A DNA stretch of 63,207 nt from Enterocloster asparagiformis (GTDB lineage Bacteria; Bacillota; Clostridia; Lachnospirales; Lachnospiraceae), in contig JAGZSY010000041.1 in the NCBI GenBank assembly GCA_018380885.1, positions 1 through 63,207 of the forward strand, written 5' to 3'. The position numbers and the translations under genes are program-made. Below are positions 16,021-25,721 of the stretch, piece by piece. Position 1 is the first letter of the stretch, and every line of letters begins with the position of its first letter. A model generated the notes under the pieces. The model saw only the letters and a program-made list of their open reading frames with translations, made no database searches and had not been told where the DNA came from.

Positions 16021-17457
16021 TTATTTCTCCTGTTCGGCCTTCTTTTCGGGCTTTGCCTGTACCTTCTCCTTGCCCTTCCAGTCGTCCAGCAGCTTGATGA
16101 TCTGATCCTTCATTTCCTGCGGGCTCTTTTCCTTCCCAAAATATTTCTCCAATTCCGCACCGTTGATAATCACTTTGTCTACCTCCTTCTTTTCTTCGAG
16201 CATGATTCCGTCGATCACGTCGCCGTTGAGCATGTTTTTCTGGTCGAGCTCCCTCATGCGCTGCGCTTGGGACAGCGACGGGGCCGATTGCTGCGCGTCA
16301 ATGGCAACGGCGATATACCGCTGATTTTTGGGCTTGATATAGGAGAGCTCCACCGCAGGGGTAAAGGCAATCCCTTTTTCGTCCACCTTTTTCATCAGCT
16401 CCGGCACAAGGTCGTTCAGCCGAATATACCGCTGAACCTGCTTTACCGTCATTTTGTTGCGAAGGGCCACAATCTCATTCGACCGTTTCCCGGCCTCCTT
16501 CGGGTCAACTTGGCCCGAAGCGTCCCGCGCCCCCTGATGTTTGATGGCCTCCAACTGCATTTTCAGAGCTTTGGCCCGTTCACTCGGGAGGATGTGTTCA
16601 CGCTGATTTGTGTTATCCTCCACCATCTGCGTGATGGCCTGTTCATCCGTCAGATTGCGGACGATACAGGGCATATCCACATATCCGGCCAATTCGCTGG
16701 CCTTCTGGCGGCGGTGGCCGGACACAATTTCATAGCCGCCCCCTTCAAGGGGCCGCACAATGGCGGGTTGCGTTACGCCCTTGTCCTTGACGCTGGACAC
16801 CATAGCCCGCATTTCTTCATCATCCCGCACTTGAAACGGGTGATCCTTGAAGGCGTGGAGCTCGGACAGCTTGATATGGACAATCTGCTCCGGCTCACCG
16901 GAACGGGGCGCCGCCACAGGTTCGGCGGGCTTCTCCGGCTCCTTCGGCTTCTCGGGAACCGGGGCCTCCTTCTTCGGCCCGGTCTTTTTCGCGGCGGGGG
17001 CTTTATCCGATTTTTCCGATTTTTTGTCCTTCGGGGGTCTGCCCGCCTGTTTTGCCTGTTTCTTCTTTGCCTCCAGTTCGGCAATCGGGGTTTCCCATTC
17101 CTCCCGGTCGTCCTCCGGCTCCTTAGCGACAGAGCCGCCGCGCTTGGCCTGTTCGGCGGGCTGTCCCTGCTCCGCTTTTGCGGCCTCCTTCGCTTTATCC
17201 GCTACGAGCTTGTCGATCATAGCGCCGGAAATATCAATGACATTTCCGGGGCGGCTCTTGTCCTCCGGGCCCGCTTTAACCTCCGGCGCGGGGGTGCTGT
17301 CCTTTTCGTGGGCCTGTTTCGCGGCCTCCTTTGCAGGGGGCGGACTTCCAGCCTCCGGCGTGGGGTGCTCGTCCTTGCCGGGAATCTGCTTTTCAGGGAC
17401 GGCGGGACCGCTCTTGCCCTGTTCCTCCGGCCTCAAATCTTTCTTATCATCTGCCAT
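16021..17457 (-). CDS. parB: ParB-like DNA-binding protein
   Basis: A 478-residue ParB/Spo0J-family protein. The first 190 residues are a Pro/Lys/Glu-rich disordered region. The ParB N-terminal domain follows (about 195-300), with the nucleotide-binding SGHRR motif near residue 248 and the helix motif TNQREHILPSERAKA. An HTH region lies near 325-355, then a C-terminal coiled segment. A palindrome variant is read in frame (ASGQVDPK, about 312-319) just ahead of the HTH. No ParA gene is in the window. A leader peptide and terminator precede the ATG. Confidence 0.88.
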   Translation of the reverse strand: MADDKKDLRPEEQGKSGPAVPEKQIPGKDEHPTPEAGSPPPAKEAAKQAHEKDSTPAPEVKAGPEDKSRPGNVIDISGAMIDKLVADKAKEAAKAEQGQPAEQAKRGGSVAKEPEDDREEWETPIAELEAKKKQAKQAGRPPKDKKSEKSDKAPAAKKTGPKKEAPVPEKPKEPEKPAEPVAAPRSGEPEQIVHIKLSELHAFKDHPFQVRDDEEMRAMVSSVKDKGVTQPAIVRPLEGGGYEIVSGHRRQKASELAGYVDMPCIVRNLTDEQAITQMVEDNTNQREHILPSERAKALKMQLEAIKHQGARDASGQVDPKEAGKRSNEIVALRNKMTVKQVQRYIRLNDLVPELMKKVDEKGIAFTPAVELSYIKPKNQRYIAVAIDAQQSAPSLSQAQRMRELDQKNMLNGDVIDGIMLEEKKEVDKVIINGAELEKYFGKEKSPQEMKDQIIKLLDDWKGKEKVQAKPEKKAEQEK

Positions 17458-17485
17458 GCACTTTTTACCTCCTTCGTCGTGGCAT

Positions 17486-17551
17486 AAAAAAAGGGCCTAA
17501 CTTTTTCAGTCAGGCCCAAAGTCAGCCTCGGGCCAACATGGCCCGAAGCAA
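17486..17551 (-). promoter_or_regulatory. Leader-peptide attenuator upstream of parB
   Basis: On the minus strand a nine-codon ORF starts at TTG 17551 after AAAGGAGG and is built from a palindrome (reads MLRAMLARG). It ends at TGA (17524-17522), five bases before a strong terminator: arms GGGCCTGAC and GTTAGGCCC (17517-17493) followed by seven Ts. parB begins 28 bases further on. The arrangement fits translation-controlled attenuation. The right module repeats it at 45828-45892. Confidence 0.6.
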
Positions 17552-17583
17552 GGGGAGCAATCCTCCTTTCCGCTTCACAACGG

Positions 17584-17616
17584 AAAACGCCGCCCGTAGT
17601 CTCTACTTGGGCGGCG
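17584..17616 (-). terminator. Terminator-like hairpin at the ICE edge
   Basis: Arms CGCCGCCC and GGGCGGCG enclose a 13-base loop and are followed by TTTT on the minus strand. It would block transcription entering the element from the collagen-like side. It is conserved at 45764-45796. Confidence 0.7.
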
Positions 17617-17617
17617 C

Positions 17618-18457
17618 TTGTCCGATAAGGTGATAAGCTCTTATTTTATTTTTCTCCCGATTTCCGGGGTATATAGTCACTTTCCTTTTAACAGCGGCCC
17701 GACCGGCGCGCCAGGTACAAACGGGGCCATGGGCCCCACAGGGCCGGCGGGCGTTACCGGACCGACGGGCGCTACCGGGGCCCAGGGGCCTGCCGGGCCA
17801 ACAGGCGCAGACGGCATGAACGGAGCCATAGGGCCCACGGGACCGGCCGGACCCACAGGCGCCAACGGGCTGAACGGGGCTATGGGGCCCACGGGACCAG
17901 CTGGGCCTACCGGACCGACGGGCGCTACCGGAGCCCAGGGGCCTGCCGGGCCAACAGGCGCAGACGGCATGAACGGGGCCATGGGTCCCACAGGGCCAAC
18001 AGGCGCGGACGGCGCTACCGGCCCCACAGGCCCCGCGGGCGCGCCGCCGGAAGATGTGTTCGCCTCGTTCGCAACCTTCGCCCTCAAATTTACCGACGCT
18101 TCCCTGATCGTATTGGGGACGTCCACAGCCGACCCCACCGGGCAGATCGTCCTGACTGATTCCACCTTTATCACCCTGGCGCCAGGATATTATCTGATTA
18201 CCTACCACGTATCCGCCATTATGGCCGAGCCGGGCTATATGCAAATTACGCCTTATTACAACAGCGCCTCCCATATAGAGTACGGCATCTACTTTAAAAC
18301 AGCCGCCAACTATTCCAGCGCCTACGGCTCCAACACGATTATCATCAACGTGCCCTCGGAGACCCGTTTTTCCCTGACCTACAACAGCAATGTAAACTCC
18401 AGCGACGGCACCGCAACAATCGCCGTGGTCAAATTGAACCGGACCGATTCCCCGTAA
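17618..18457 (+). pseudogene. Collagen-like protein, 5' end replaced by ICE
   Basis: The open frame starts inside the ICE edge, so its first 27 residues are not collagen sequence. From 17696 it encodes about 39 Gly-X-Y triplets of GPTGPTGAT type, then a C-terminal domain of about 130 residues ([14 protein letters not shown], then a conserved beta-rich stretch) that resembles the BclA-type trimerisation domain of exosporium proteins. The promoter, N-terminal domain and an unknown number of triplets are missing. It may come from a different gene than the collagen-like gene at 44341, which lacks its C-terminal domain. Confidence 0.75.
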
Positions 18458-18463
18458 AATACC

Positions 18464-18523
18464 AAAACAGGACAGCAGCCTCTGCCCGCGCTTCCCGCAC
18501 GGACCCGCATACTGTCCTGTTTT
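18464..18523. terminator. Bidirectional terminator
   Basis: Perfect 12-base arms AAAACAGGACAG and CTGTCCTGTTTT flank a 36-base spacer, between the collagen-like fragment and the convergent tetR gene. A/T runs on both sides suit termination in both directions. Confidence 0.65.
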
Positions 18524-18528
18524 CCGTT

Positions 18529-19236
18529 TTATATCCGCTTCCAGCCGCAGCGCGCCGTTTCCCCGGACGCGGGCGCTTTCTCCCGCAAAATTGGCGCCAT
18601 GTGGTTCCAGCTCATGGCCCCGTTCCCCGGCTCCTCCAATTCCCCTTTCAGATGGGACAGCTGTTCCTTAAAGCACAGGATGATCTCCGGCGCTTCCCGC
18701 CCTCCGCAGATATACTCCAGCACCGAGGCCATGAGAAGCGCGCCGCAAATCCCCAGCAAACGGTGGATATCCGCCCTTTCCCGGCGTTTCAATCGCCCCT
18801 TATCCATGTGTTCGTAAACCCACTCCTTGTATTCCTCGTACTCCCGCTCCCTCACGCTGCAGAAATCCGCCTCATAGGCGTTGTCCGAGTTCCTTCCCGC
18901 CAGATAAATCTGCCGGAACAGTGGGTTGGCGCGGCAGACCTCCAGGCGGTAGTTCAGCGCCAGCTCCTGCATGGCCCAGAGGTCTCCGCCGCAGCTCTGT
19001 AAATTCTCCTTGTCCCGCTCCAGCGCCTCCCTCCAGGTTCGGCACATAACGCTCAGAATCATGTCGTCCTTATCCTGAAAATAAGTGTAAAGGCTTCCCC
19101 GGGACACGCCGGCCTTCCGGGCAATCCGGGATATTTCCATATTTTTACAAGAGTGTTGTCTGATCTCCCCGATTATCGCGTCGCCTATCCGCATTTTCTT
19201 CTGTTCATTGAGTTTGTCAAATCGTTCCGTAGGCAT
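18529..19236 (-). CDS. TetR-family regulator of efflux operon
   Basis: A 235-residue TetR/AcrR-type repressor. The N-terminal DNA-binding domain (about 1-60) has the family pattern SRIARKAGVSRGSLYTYFQDKDDMI; the rest is a helical ligand-binding and dimerisation domain. It is the last gene of the RND operon, 23 bases after the second TolC-like gene, and so probably controls that operon in response to an exported compound. The C-terminal tail (CGWKRI) is unremarkable. Confidence 0.85.
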   Translation of the reverse strand: MPTERFDKLNEQKKMRIGDAIIGEIRQHSCKNMEISRIARKAGVSRGSLYTYFQDKDDMILSVMCRTWREALERDKENLQSCGGDLWAMQELALNYRLEVCRANPLFRQIYLAGRNSDNAYEADFCSVREREYEEYKEWVYEHMDKGRLKRRERADIHRLLGICGALLMASVLEYICGGREAPEIILCFKEQLSHLKGELEEPGNGAMSWNHMAPILREKAPASGETARCGWKRI

Positions 19237-19259
19237 TTTCCCTCTTCCCTTTCGTCCCT

Positions 19260-20393
19260 CTATGCGACCCCTTTCACTTCCCAGCAGTAAGTTTCATAGG
19301 CCTGGACCAGTTCCATCGCCGCCGCGGCCTTGTCCGCGCAGCTCTCCAGGTAGCTTGCCTCACCCTCCAAGTACTCCACATTTCCCACCATGCCGGCCTG
19401 CTTTTTATGCTGCAGCGATTGGTAGGTCAGCTCTGCGCTCTCCCAGGAGGCCAGGGCCGCCCGGTAGGCGGTGGCTTTGGCCGTCAGGGTCTGATATGTT
19501 TCCAGAATTTCGGCCATCGCCTCCCCCTCCGCCGTATCAACCGCCTTTAATTTGCGGTTGACCGCCGCCGTACCCACCGCCGATGAGTGGCGCGCCTCCT
19601 GGACCTGACTGCTGTTGCCCACGGCCTTTGCCTGATCCGCCTCAAAATCAATGGCTTCGATGGCCGCCAAATCCGGTTCAGGTATCGCCCCGATGACCAC
19701 ATTTTCCACATCCGCCAGCCCCAGCATGGAGAGCAGCTGGCGCCGCAGCTCCGCGGCCTGTTCCCGCAGACTTTCCAGGGTGTTGACGGCCTCCTCCATG
19801 GAATCCCGGGCCGCGCTCACATCCGCCAGGGTGGCCGATCCCACGGACTGCCTGCGGACCGTCTCGTTGTAGGACGCGGTCAGGGCCTCCACGCTTTTTT
19901 CCCGGGCCAGAAGGTTCCCTGCCATCTGATTGTAGGAATTCATCACCGTCTGGGCCGCCATGGTATAGGTGTTCGCAGATTTTTCCAGGGTGCGGACAGC
20001 CTTGGAGCCGGTCAGCCGGTCAATCTGCTTGGAAATGCTCTTGGCCGAGCGCTTCAGCATGGAGGCGTTTGAGGCGTACAGCGCAGCGTTCTCGGTTCCT
20101 GCCTCCTCCGCCTCCTCTGCTTTGTCCTCCAGATTGCTCCGCTCCCAATCCATGATCGCCACAATCTCCGCGTAATCGGCAATATTGGCGTCCGAATCCG
20201 CATACTGCTGTTTTAGGGAGACGTTGCCCGCCTTTAACAGCTCCTTCAAATTCTCATACTCCACCGTCACCGTAGCCGTCTCCTCCGCCCTGGCCTCCCC
20301 GCAAACCGCGGTGAGGGAGACGGCGAGGGCCGCGGCCAGCAGAAGCTTAAATCCGTTTCCCGCTTTCGTTCCTGTTCTCTTCAAATGTTTCAC
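19260..20393 (-). CDS. TolC-like protein, second copy
   Basis: A 377-residue exported protein with a signal peptide (basic start, LLLAAALAVSLTAVC, cleavage after AEA-type residues) and long Ala/Glu/Leu-rich helices with heptad repeats, as in TolC-family outer-membrane efflux proteins. It is about 80 residues shorter than E. coli TolC. It follows another TolC-like gene by six bases; the two share the motif GxIPEPDLAAIEAIDFEAD, which suggests an old duplication. In a monoderm it cannot span an outer membrane, so an envelope or cell-wall channel role is only a guess. Confidence 0.78.
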   Translation of the reverse strand: MKHLKRTGTKAGNGFKLLLAAALAVSLTAVCGEARAEETATVTVEYENLKELLKAGNVSLKQQYADSDANIADYAEIVAIMDWERSNLEDKAEEAEEAGTENAALYASNASMLKRSAKSISKQIDRLTGSKAVRTLEKSANTYTMAAQTVMNSYNQMAGNLLAREKSVEALTASYNETVRRQSVGSATLADVSAARDSMEEAVNTLESLREQAAELRRQLLSMLGLADVENVVIGAIPEPDLAAIEAIDFEADQAKAVGNSSQVQEARHSSAVGTAAVNRKLKAVDTAEGEAMAEILETYQTLTAKATAYRAALASWESAELTYQSLQHKKQAGMVGNVEYLEGEASYLESCADKAAAAMELVQAYETYCWEVKGVA

Positions 20394-20399
20394 CTGCCT

Positions 20400-21560
20400 T
20401 TACGTGACGGCGGCCAGGCCGTTTACCGCCCATTGGTATTCCAGCTGCGCCTGAAACAGCGCAAGCTCCTTCACCTGCGCGTTTACCTGCGCCGTCACGG
20501 CGGCGGACTCCTGGGCCGCGTACGCCTTCGGGGTAATGGTCCCGGCCTGGAGCCTGCGCGCCGCCGTGCTCAGGCTATCCTGGGCGGTGGCGTGCGCCTG
20601 AAGAGCCTGTTCATAGTCGGACTTTGCCAGCAGAAGGCTGCGGTACCCGGACTTTATATCGGAGGCCGCCGTCTCCTTCCGGCTTTTGTAAGTTTCCTCC
20701 AGGCTGGCCTTATTGCTCTGGTTTCTGGCGTAGGAAATCTGCCGCTCCAGAATCCGCAGCTCATAGTTGGCCGCAAGGCCGGCTTCCACGTCCGCCTCCA
20801 GATCGATGGCGGCCACGGCCTCCAAGTCCGGCTCCGGCACATCCCCGATCGCAACCTCCGCCCCGTAGGACCAGCCCAGCATCAGGCAGAGAGTTTCCTT
20901 TGTTTTTTCCAGGGCGCTTTGCGCCGACAGAAGGGAGGCCTCCGCCGAGGTCACTGCCTCCCTGGCCGAGAGAACCTCGGCCTGAGTGGACAGTCCGGCG
21001 CTCAACTTCGTTTCAACGGACTGGCAGCTGGTCTTGGCCAGCTCCTCCGCCTTCTCCAGGCTTTCCAGGGTCTTTGCCTGGCTCCAGTAGCTGATCATCA
21101 GCCCCTGGGCCTCCTTGACCAGCTGGGCCTCCTCCTTGTCGTAGCCCAGCTTTTTCGTGTACCCGTCGTCCACATTGTCGTCCCCCTGCTCGGTTAAATT
21201 GTCGGCCTGTATCTGGCCGCTCAAGTAGGAGGAAAGGCCGCTGGCATAGTTGCTGCTGTCCGCGTCCGGGTAATCCAGGCTGTTTAATATATCCTGGGCC
21301 GCCTCGTAGTAATCGTCGGAAATGTCGTCCCGGTCCTCCCCCCGGTAATCCGCATACTCAATCTGATTCTGAATCACCGTGTTGTTGTACTCGTGAATTA
21401 AATCCGCGATCTCGTCGTATTCCAAGGTATTGTCCCTCAGGGAGGCCCACTTTTCAGCCGTGTAGGCGAACTCCGGGCTGCCCGCGTACGCCCGGACAGG
21501 TGCGAGCGCCTGGCACATGACCGCGGCCAGCAGGAAACCCGCTGTTTTTTTGTATTTCAT
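20400..21560 (-). CDS. TolC-like protein, first copy
   Basis: A 386-residue exported protein with signal peptide (ending A-Y-A-G) and long helices typical of TolC-family proteins, including GDVPEPDLEAVAAIDLEAD, matched in its downstream neighbour. It is 18 bases downstream of the RND permease gene, so RND, two TolC-like proteins and the adaptor are one transcription unit. The two copies are diverged enough that both may be needed, perhaps as a heteromeric conduit. Confidence 0.8.
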   Translation of the reverse strand: MKYKKTAGFLLAAVMCQALAPVRAYAGSPEFAYTAEKWASLRDNTLEYDEIADLIHEYNNTVIQNQIEYADYRGEDRDDISDDYYEAAQDILNSLDYPDADSSNYASGLSSYLSGQIQADNLTEQGDDNVDDGYTKKLGYDKEEAQLVKEAQGLMISYWSQAKTLESLEKAEELAKTSCQSVETKLSAGLSTQAEVLSAREAVTSAEASLLSAQSALEKTKETLCLMLGWSYGAEVAIGDVPEPDLEAVAAIDLEADVEAGLAANYELRILERQISYARNQSNKASLEETYKSRKETAASDIKSGYRSLLLAKSDYEQALQAHATAQDSLSTAARRLQAGTITPKAYAAQESAAVTAQVNAQVKELALFQAQLEYQWAVNGLAAVT

Positions 21561-21578
21561 ATCTGTCTTACCTCATTT

Positions 21579-24500
21579 CTATAGATCCAGCACAACCCGT
21601 TTCTTGTTTCCATTCATCAGCGCATAATAGATTGGGAGAATGAACAGGGCCACCGCCACGCCCACGGTCAGGCCGCCGATGTTTACCACCGCCAGGCCCT
21701 GGGTGGTGGAGCCGCTGTCCCCGATGGCAAGCGCCATGGGGATCATGGACAGAATCGTGGTCAGGCTGGTCATCATGATGGGGCGCAGCCTGGTGGCGCC
21801 GGCCTCGATCAGCGCTGTTTTTAAATCCATGGTCATGCGGTACTGGTTCACCGTGTCCACATAGAGAATGCCGTTGTTTACCACCGTTCCAATCAGGATC
21901 AGGAAGCCCAATAGGGAGGTCATGCTGATGCTGACGCCCGTGAGCTGCAAAAGCCCGAAGGAGCCGATCAGGCTGAAGGGGATGGTGGTCATAACCATAA
22001 AGGAAAATTTCGGGGACTCAAACTGGGCGGACAGAACCACAAACACCAGGAACAGGGCCACGGCGATGGCCTGGTACAGCGCGGAAAATTCCTCCTGCAT
22101 CATCTTGTTCATGGAATTGACGCCCAGGGAGATGGTGCTGCTCAAATTGGGTGAAATCACCTCGCTGTCAATGGCAGCCTTCACATTTCCAGCCGTGTAA
22201 TCCGCTGTGATTGTGATCTGATAGGCCTTATCGGTCTTGGAAATGGAGGCCGGGCTGTCCTTATAGTAAATCTCGGCCACATCCGTCAGGGCCACGTAAC
22301 CGCCCGAGGGCTTAGAGAGAATGATGTCTCTCATCTGGTTCACGGTCCTGTATTCATCCTCCGGGTACTCGGCCATGACGCTGACCTCTCTGCCGTCCAC
22401 GTCCAGGGTGGTCACCTCTTCGCCGTCCATCATCTGCTTCACCTGGCTTCCGATCTGAGAGGCCGTCAGCCCCTCCGCGGCGGCCAGCACAGGATCCACC
22501 TTCACCGTCACCACCGGCGCGGTGTTCTCGATGCTGGAGTGGACGTTAAGCACATCGTCCCTGGCCGTCATCTCCGCCACGATTTTATTGCTCACCTCCT
22601 GGAGTTCGTCGTAATCCGTGCCGTTTAAAAGCACCTCATAGCCCCGGGTATTGCTCATAAAGCTCATGGAGGAGGAAGCCTCCACCTCCACCGTGCAGTT
22701 GTCCAGGTCCGCCATCTCCAGCGTCCACTGATCCACAATCTCATCCGTGCTCATTTTCCGGTCGTCCCGCAGATAGGCCGTGATGGTGCCGCTGTCGTTG
22801 TTGTAGCGCAGCATGTAGGACTCCACATCCTCGTGGCTCCGGACAATTTCCTCGGCCTTTGTCAGCATGGAATCCGCGTTCTCCGACAGCAGCCCGGGCC
22901 TGGTCTCAATGGACACGCTGATGGTCCCCGTGTCGTCCGCTGTCATCAGCTCGGTTTTCATTCCGCTGGCCAGGTACAGGGTTGCCCCCATGATGACCAC
23001 GGAGGCCAGCATGATCACTCCCTTATGCTTCAGCAGCCCCGGCATCAAACGCCGGTAAGCGTTTTGCAGATGCTCCATCGGCCGGGACATGGGCGCCTCC
23101 AGCCGCTCCAGAGGCTTATAGGCCATGTAGGTGAGGGGCACCACCGTCACCGCGGACAGCAGGGAGGAGCACATGCAGAACACGATCACATAGCCCATGG
23201 AACCGAACATCTGTCCGGACATGCCCTGGAGAAACGCCAGGGGGATAAATACCACGCAGGTGGTCACCGTGGAGCCGATAATGGACTGCACCACAATGTT
23301 CGTTCCGCTAAGAGCCGCCCTGGCGTACCCCAAAAGCCCCTTGTCGCTCTCCTGCTCGATGGCCCGGAAACAGCTTTCCAGCACAACGATGGAGTTGTCG
23401 ACCATCATGCCCACGCCCAGCACCAGGCCGCTCATGGTGATGATGTTCAGGGAATACCCGGCGCCGGTGAGCAGGATCAGGGACATGAGAATGGAGATGG
23501 GGATGGAGCTTCCTACAATCAGCGAGGCCTTGTAATCCCCGAAAAACACGAAAATAATGACCATGGAGATCAGAACCGCCAGCACCAGGGTGACGGCCAC
23601 ATCCTTCAGGGAGCTGATGATGCTGTCCGCGGTGTCCCGGACAATCATGATCTCCAGATTTTCATCGTCCGCCTTCAGGGATTCGATGACCTCCTGCACC
23701 TGGGAGGATACCTCCATGGCGGAACTGCTCTGCTGCTTGGTGATGGAAACAGAAATGGTGTCCTGGCCGTTGTAGCGGGAGATGCCGCCTCTGTTTTCCT
23801 CCGCCTCGTATACCTTGGCAATGTCCTCCAGGTAAACGATCTGTCCGCCGGCCGTGGTGATGGGCACCTCCATCAGAGCCTCAATGGTGTCGTGCTCCAG
23901 GGATGTGGAGACGGACAGCTCCAGATTGCCGGACACCGCATCCCCCGACGGGTAGGAGAGATTGGCCGAGCCCATGGCGCTGGCCACATCGGACATGGTG
24001 ATCTGATACTGGGCCATCTCGTCGGACTGCAGCTCGATCTTGTAATACTGCGAGCTGCCGCCCATGGCCTCCACCTCGGCCACCGAGGAAATCTGCTCCA
24101 ACAGGGGCACCACGGTCTGGTCCACATAGTCGTAGAGGTCCGCCTGCTTTGCGTTGGCGATGGAGAGCATCATGGTGCTGCCTGCGTTGTTGTTCATCTC
24201 CATAATGGAGGTCTCCGCATCGTCCGGCAGCTGCCTGCTCAATGCGTCCATGCTCTGGGACAGGTCATTGTAGGCGTCGTCCATGTCCGTGCCGTAATCG
24301 TATTCCAGCATAATCATAGCCCGGCCCTCGCTGGAGGTGGAGCTCATGCTCTTGACGCCCTCGATGGTCCCCACCTGGTCCTCAATTGGCTGGGTCAGCA
24401 GCTCGTCGATATCCTCCGGCCCGGCGCCTGAGTATGAGGCCACGATAATCAGCATGGGCTGATCCGTGTCGGGCATCTGCTCCAGCGTGGCGCCGAATAT

Positions 24501-24584
24501 GGAAGAAATACCGAACACCAGCAGACAGAGCAGGGCCATGATTGTGGCCACCGGGCGTTTTAATACAAATTTTGTAAGTCCCAT
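21579..24584 (-). CDS. RND efflux permease
   Basis: A 1001-residue inner-membrane transporter of the RND (AcrB/HAE1-like) superfamily: an N-terminal transmembrane helix (VATIMALLCLLVFGISSIFG), large loop, helices 2-6, second loop after residue 540, helices 8-12. The helix-4 proton-relay region reads GVGMMVDNSIVVLE, with the first Asp kept and the second replaced by Asn. It would export drugs or lipophilic compounds by proton antiport. The start codon lies three bases after the adaptor gene's stop. Confidence 0.93.
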   Translation of the reverse strand: MGLTKFVLKRPVATIMALLCLLVFGISSIFGATLEQMPDTDQPMLIIVASYSGAGPEDIDELLTQPIEDQVGTIEGVKSMSSTSSEGRAMIMLEYDYGTDMDDAYNDLSQSMDALSRQLPDDAETSIMEMNNNAGSTMMLSIANAKQADLYDYVDQTVVPLLEQISSVAEVEAMGGSSQYYKIELQSDEMAQYQITMSDVASAMGSANLSYPSGDAVSGNLELSVSTSLEHDTIEALMEVPITTAGGQIVYLEDIAKVYEAEENRGGISRYNGQDTISVSITKQQSSSAMEVSSQVQEVIESLKADDENLEIMIVRDTADSIISSLKDVAVTLVLAVLISMVIIFVFFGDYKASLIVGSSIPISILMSLILLTGAGYSLNIITMSGLVLGVGMMVDNSIVVLESCFRAIEQESDKGLLGYARAALSGTNIVVQSIIGSTVTTCVVFIPLAFLQGMSGQMFGSMGYVIVFCMCSSLLSAVTVVPLTYMAYKPLERLEAPMSRPMEHLQNAYRRLMPGLLKHKGVIMLASVVIMGATLYLASGMKTELMTADDTGTISVSIETRPGLLSENADSMLTKAEEIVRSHEDVESYMLRYNNDSGTITAYLRDDRKMSTDEIVDQWTLEMADLDNCTVEVEASSSMSFMSNTRGYEVLLNGTDYDELQEVSNKIVAEMTARDDVLNVHSSIENTAPVVTVKVDPVLAAAEGLTASQIGSQVKQMMDGEEVTTLDVDGREVSVMAEYPEDEYRTVNQMRDIILSKPSGGYVALTDVAEIYYKDSPASISKTDKAYQITITADYTAGNVKAAIDSEVISPNLSSTISLGVNSMNKMMQEEFSALYQAIAVALFLVFVVLSAQFESPKFSFMVMTTIPFSLIGSFGLLQLTGVSISMTSLLGFLILIGTVVNNGILYVDTVNQYRMTMDLKTALIEAGATRLRPIMMTSLTTILSMIPMALAIGDSGSTTQGLAVVNIGGLTVGVAVALFILPIYYALMNGNKKRVVLDL

Positions 24585-24587
24585 CGC

Positions 24588-25721
24588 TTATTCCTCCCGC
24601 GCCGCCTGCGCGCCCGCTTCCCCGCCGGCTTCTGTCCCGCTCTCCTCCGCCTGGTCCCGCAATTGTATGGTCGCTCCCTCGTACAGGTTGGAGCTCCAGG
24701 TGCTGACCACCAGATCGTCCGCTGAAAGTCCGCTCAAGACCTCCACATGCTCAGAATCCTCCAGGCCGATCTCGATCTGCGCCATGGCGGCCAAGCCGTC
24801 CCGGTACAGGTACACGTAAGCCTGGCCGCCGCTGTAATACACCGCGTCCACGGGAATCAGCATGGCGTTCACTGTGTGGTCCGTGACCAGGTTTAACTTC
24901 ACCGTGGTCCCCGGAGCCAGCTCCTCTGTCTCCTCGATCTGCGCCTTGACCTTAAACAGCCCTGTGCCGGAGTCCACCATGGAATTGATCTCGCTGATGT
25001 ACGCGCCGTAGGAGGTGTCATTTTTCAGGATTTCCAGCCGGTCGCCCACGGCGCAGTTCTTCATCATGCGCTGTGTCACGTAGAAGGACAGCAGGTTGCC
25101 GCCCTCCCCGGTGATCACGCAGAGATCCTGGGACTGGGTGACGCGGTCGTGCACATCCACGTCGCAGCTCTCGATTTTACCAGAAATGGGCGCTGTCACC
25201 GAGCTGTACTCCACCTGCTTTTCGTAGGCCAGCTTGGCGGACTGGTACTGAAGCTCTGCGGATTTTTCGGCATTGACGTACTGTTCGTACTCCTGAGCCG
25301 AGAGATCTCCGCTGCTGTAGAGAATCTGCATCCGGCTCAAATTGCTCCTGGCCTCGGACAGGGTCACGGCGGCCGAATCCATGGAATTTTTCGCAGTCTC
25401 CACCTGTTCCGTGTCGATCTCAAATAGAATCTGCCCCTGCTCCACCACGTCGCCGGCCGTCACCATCACTGCCGTCACGTCGCCGCCAGCTTTGGCGTAC
25501 ACATGTACCTCCTCCGACGGCTCCACGGTTCCGGTAAGCCCGGTGGTCAGGCTGATATCGCCGACTGTGGGCTTTTGCGCCCTTACCACGGTCACCGCCG
25601 CCTCCTGAACCATGCCGCCCTTTGGGCCGCTCCCGCGGTTCTTCATCCCGATCACCACTGCGGCCGCTGCAATCACCACCACGGCCGCGACGGCGGCCTT
25701 CGCTCTCCTGCTCTTAATCAT
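24588..25721 (-). CDS. RND membrane-fusion (adaptor) protein
   Basis: A 377-residue periplasmic-type adaptor of the HlyD/AcrA family. An N-terminal membrane anchor (AVVVIAAAAVVIGM) is followed by a lipoyl half-motif (VYAKAGGDVTAVMVTAGDVVEQGQILFEID), an alpha-hairpin coiled coil (about residues 110-165), the second lipoyl half (VTAPISGKIE), a beta-barrel and a proximal domain. It bridges the RND pump to the outer channel. It starts at ATG 25721 after AAAGGAG, overlapping a small ORF by four bases. Confidence 0.9.
   Translation of the reverse strand: MIKSRRAKAAVAAVVVIAAAAVVIGMKNRGSGPKGGMVQEAAVTVVRAQKPTVGDISLTTGLTGTVEPSEEVHVYAKAGGDVTAVMVTAGDVVEQGQILFEIDTEQVETAKNSMDSAAVTLSEARSNLSRMQILYSSGDLSAQEYEQYVNAEKSAELQYQSAKLAYEKQVEYSSVTAPISGKIESCDVDVHDRVTQSQDLCVITGEGGNLLSFYVTQRMMKNCAVGDRLEILKNDTSYGAYISEINSMVDSGTGLFKVKAQIEETEELAPGTTVKLNLVTDHTVNAMLIPVDAVYYSGGQAYVYLYRDGLAAMAQIEIGLEDSEHVEVLSGLSADDLVVSTWSSNLYEGATIQLRDQAEESGTEAGGEAGAQAAREE

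Larger units (their letters stand above)
1..17548. repeat. ICE palindrome family, 19 left-module copies
   Basis: Copies of a 23-base palindrome (11-base arms, one central C or G) start at 2, 1546, 1972, 3122, 3638, 4487, 6421, 6556, 6661, 9105, 9478, 10162, 10911, 12129, 14500, 15347, 15991, 16498 and 17526. Intergenic copies usually follow a stop codon. Copies at 3638, 4487, 6421, 6556, 6661, 9105 and 16498 are in frame inside genes. None was found in the central 28 kb. None is followed by a T-run, so they are not simple terminators. Confidence 0.95.
1..17680 (-). mobile_element. Left ICE transfer module (Tn1549/CTn type)
   Basis: A continuous run of minus-strand genes matches the transfer module of Tn1549/CTn-type elements: ParB, VirD4, PcfB, Maff2, TrbL-like, PrgI, VirB4, NlpC/P60, DUF4315, DUF4366, MobC and relaxase. 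All core conjugation ATPases are present. The parB-proximal edge abuts collagen-like repeats near 17675-17695. The other edge runs off the window. No integrase, ParA or replication gene is visible, so only part of an element is here. It is an inverted, diverged copy of 45700-63207. Confidence 0.9.

Noticed and set aside
22833..24431. Long plus-strand open frame opposite the RND gene
   Set aside because: It is a His/Gln-rich antisense shadow of a well-supported membrane transporter gene.
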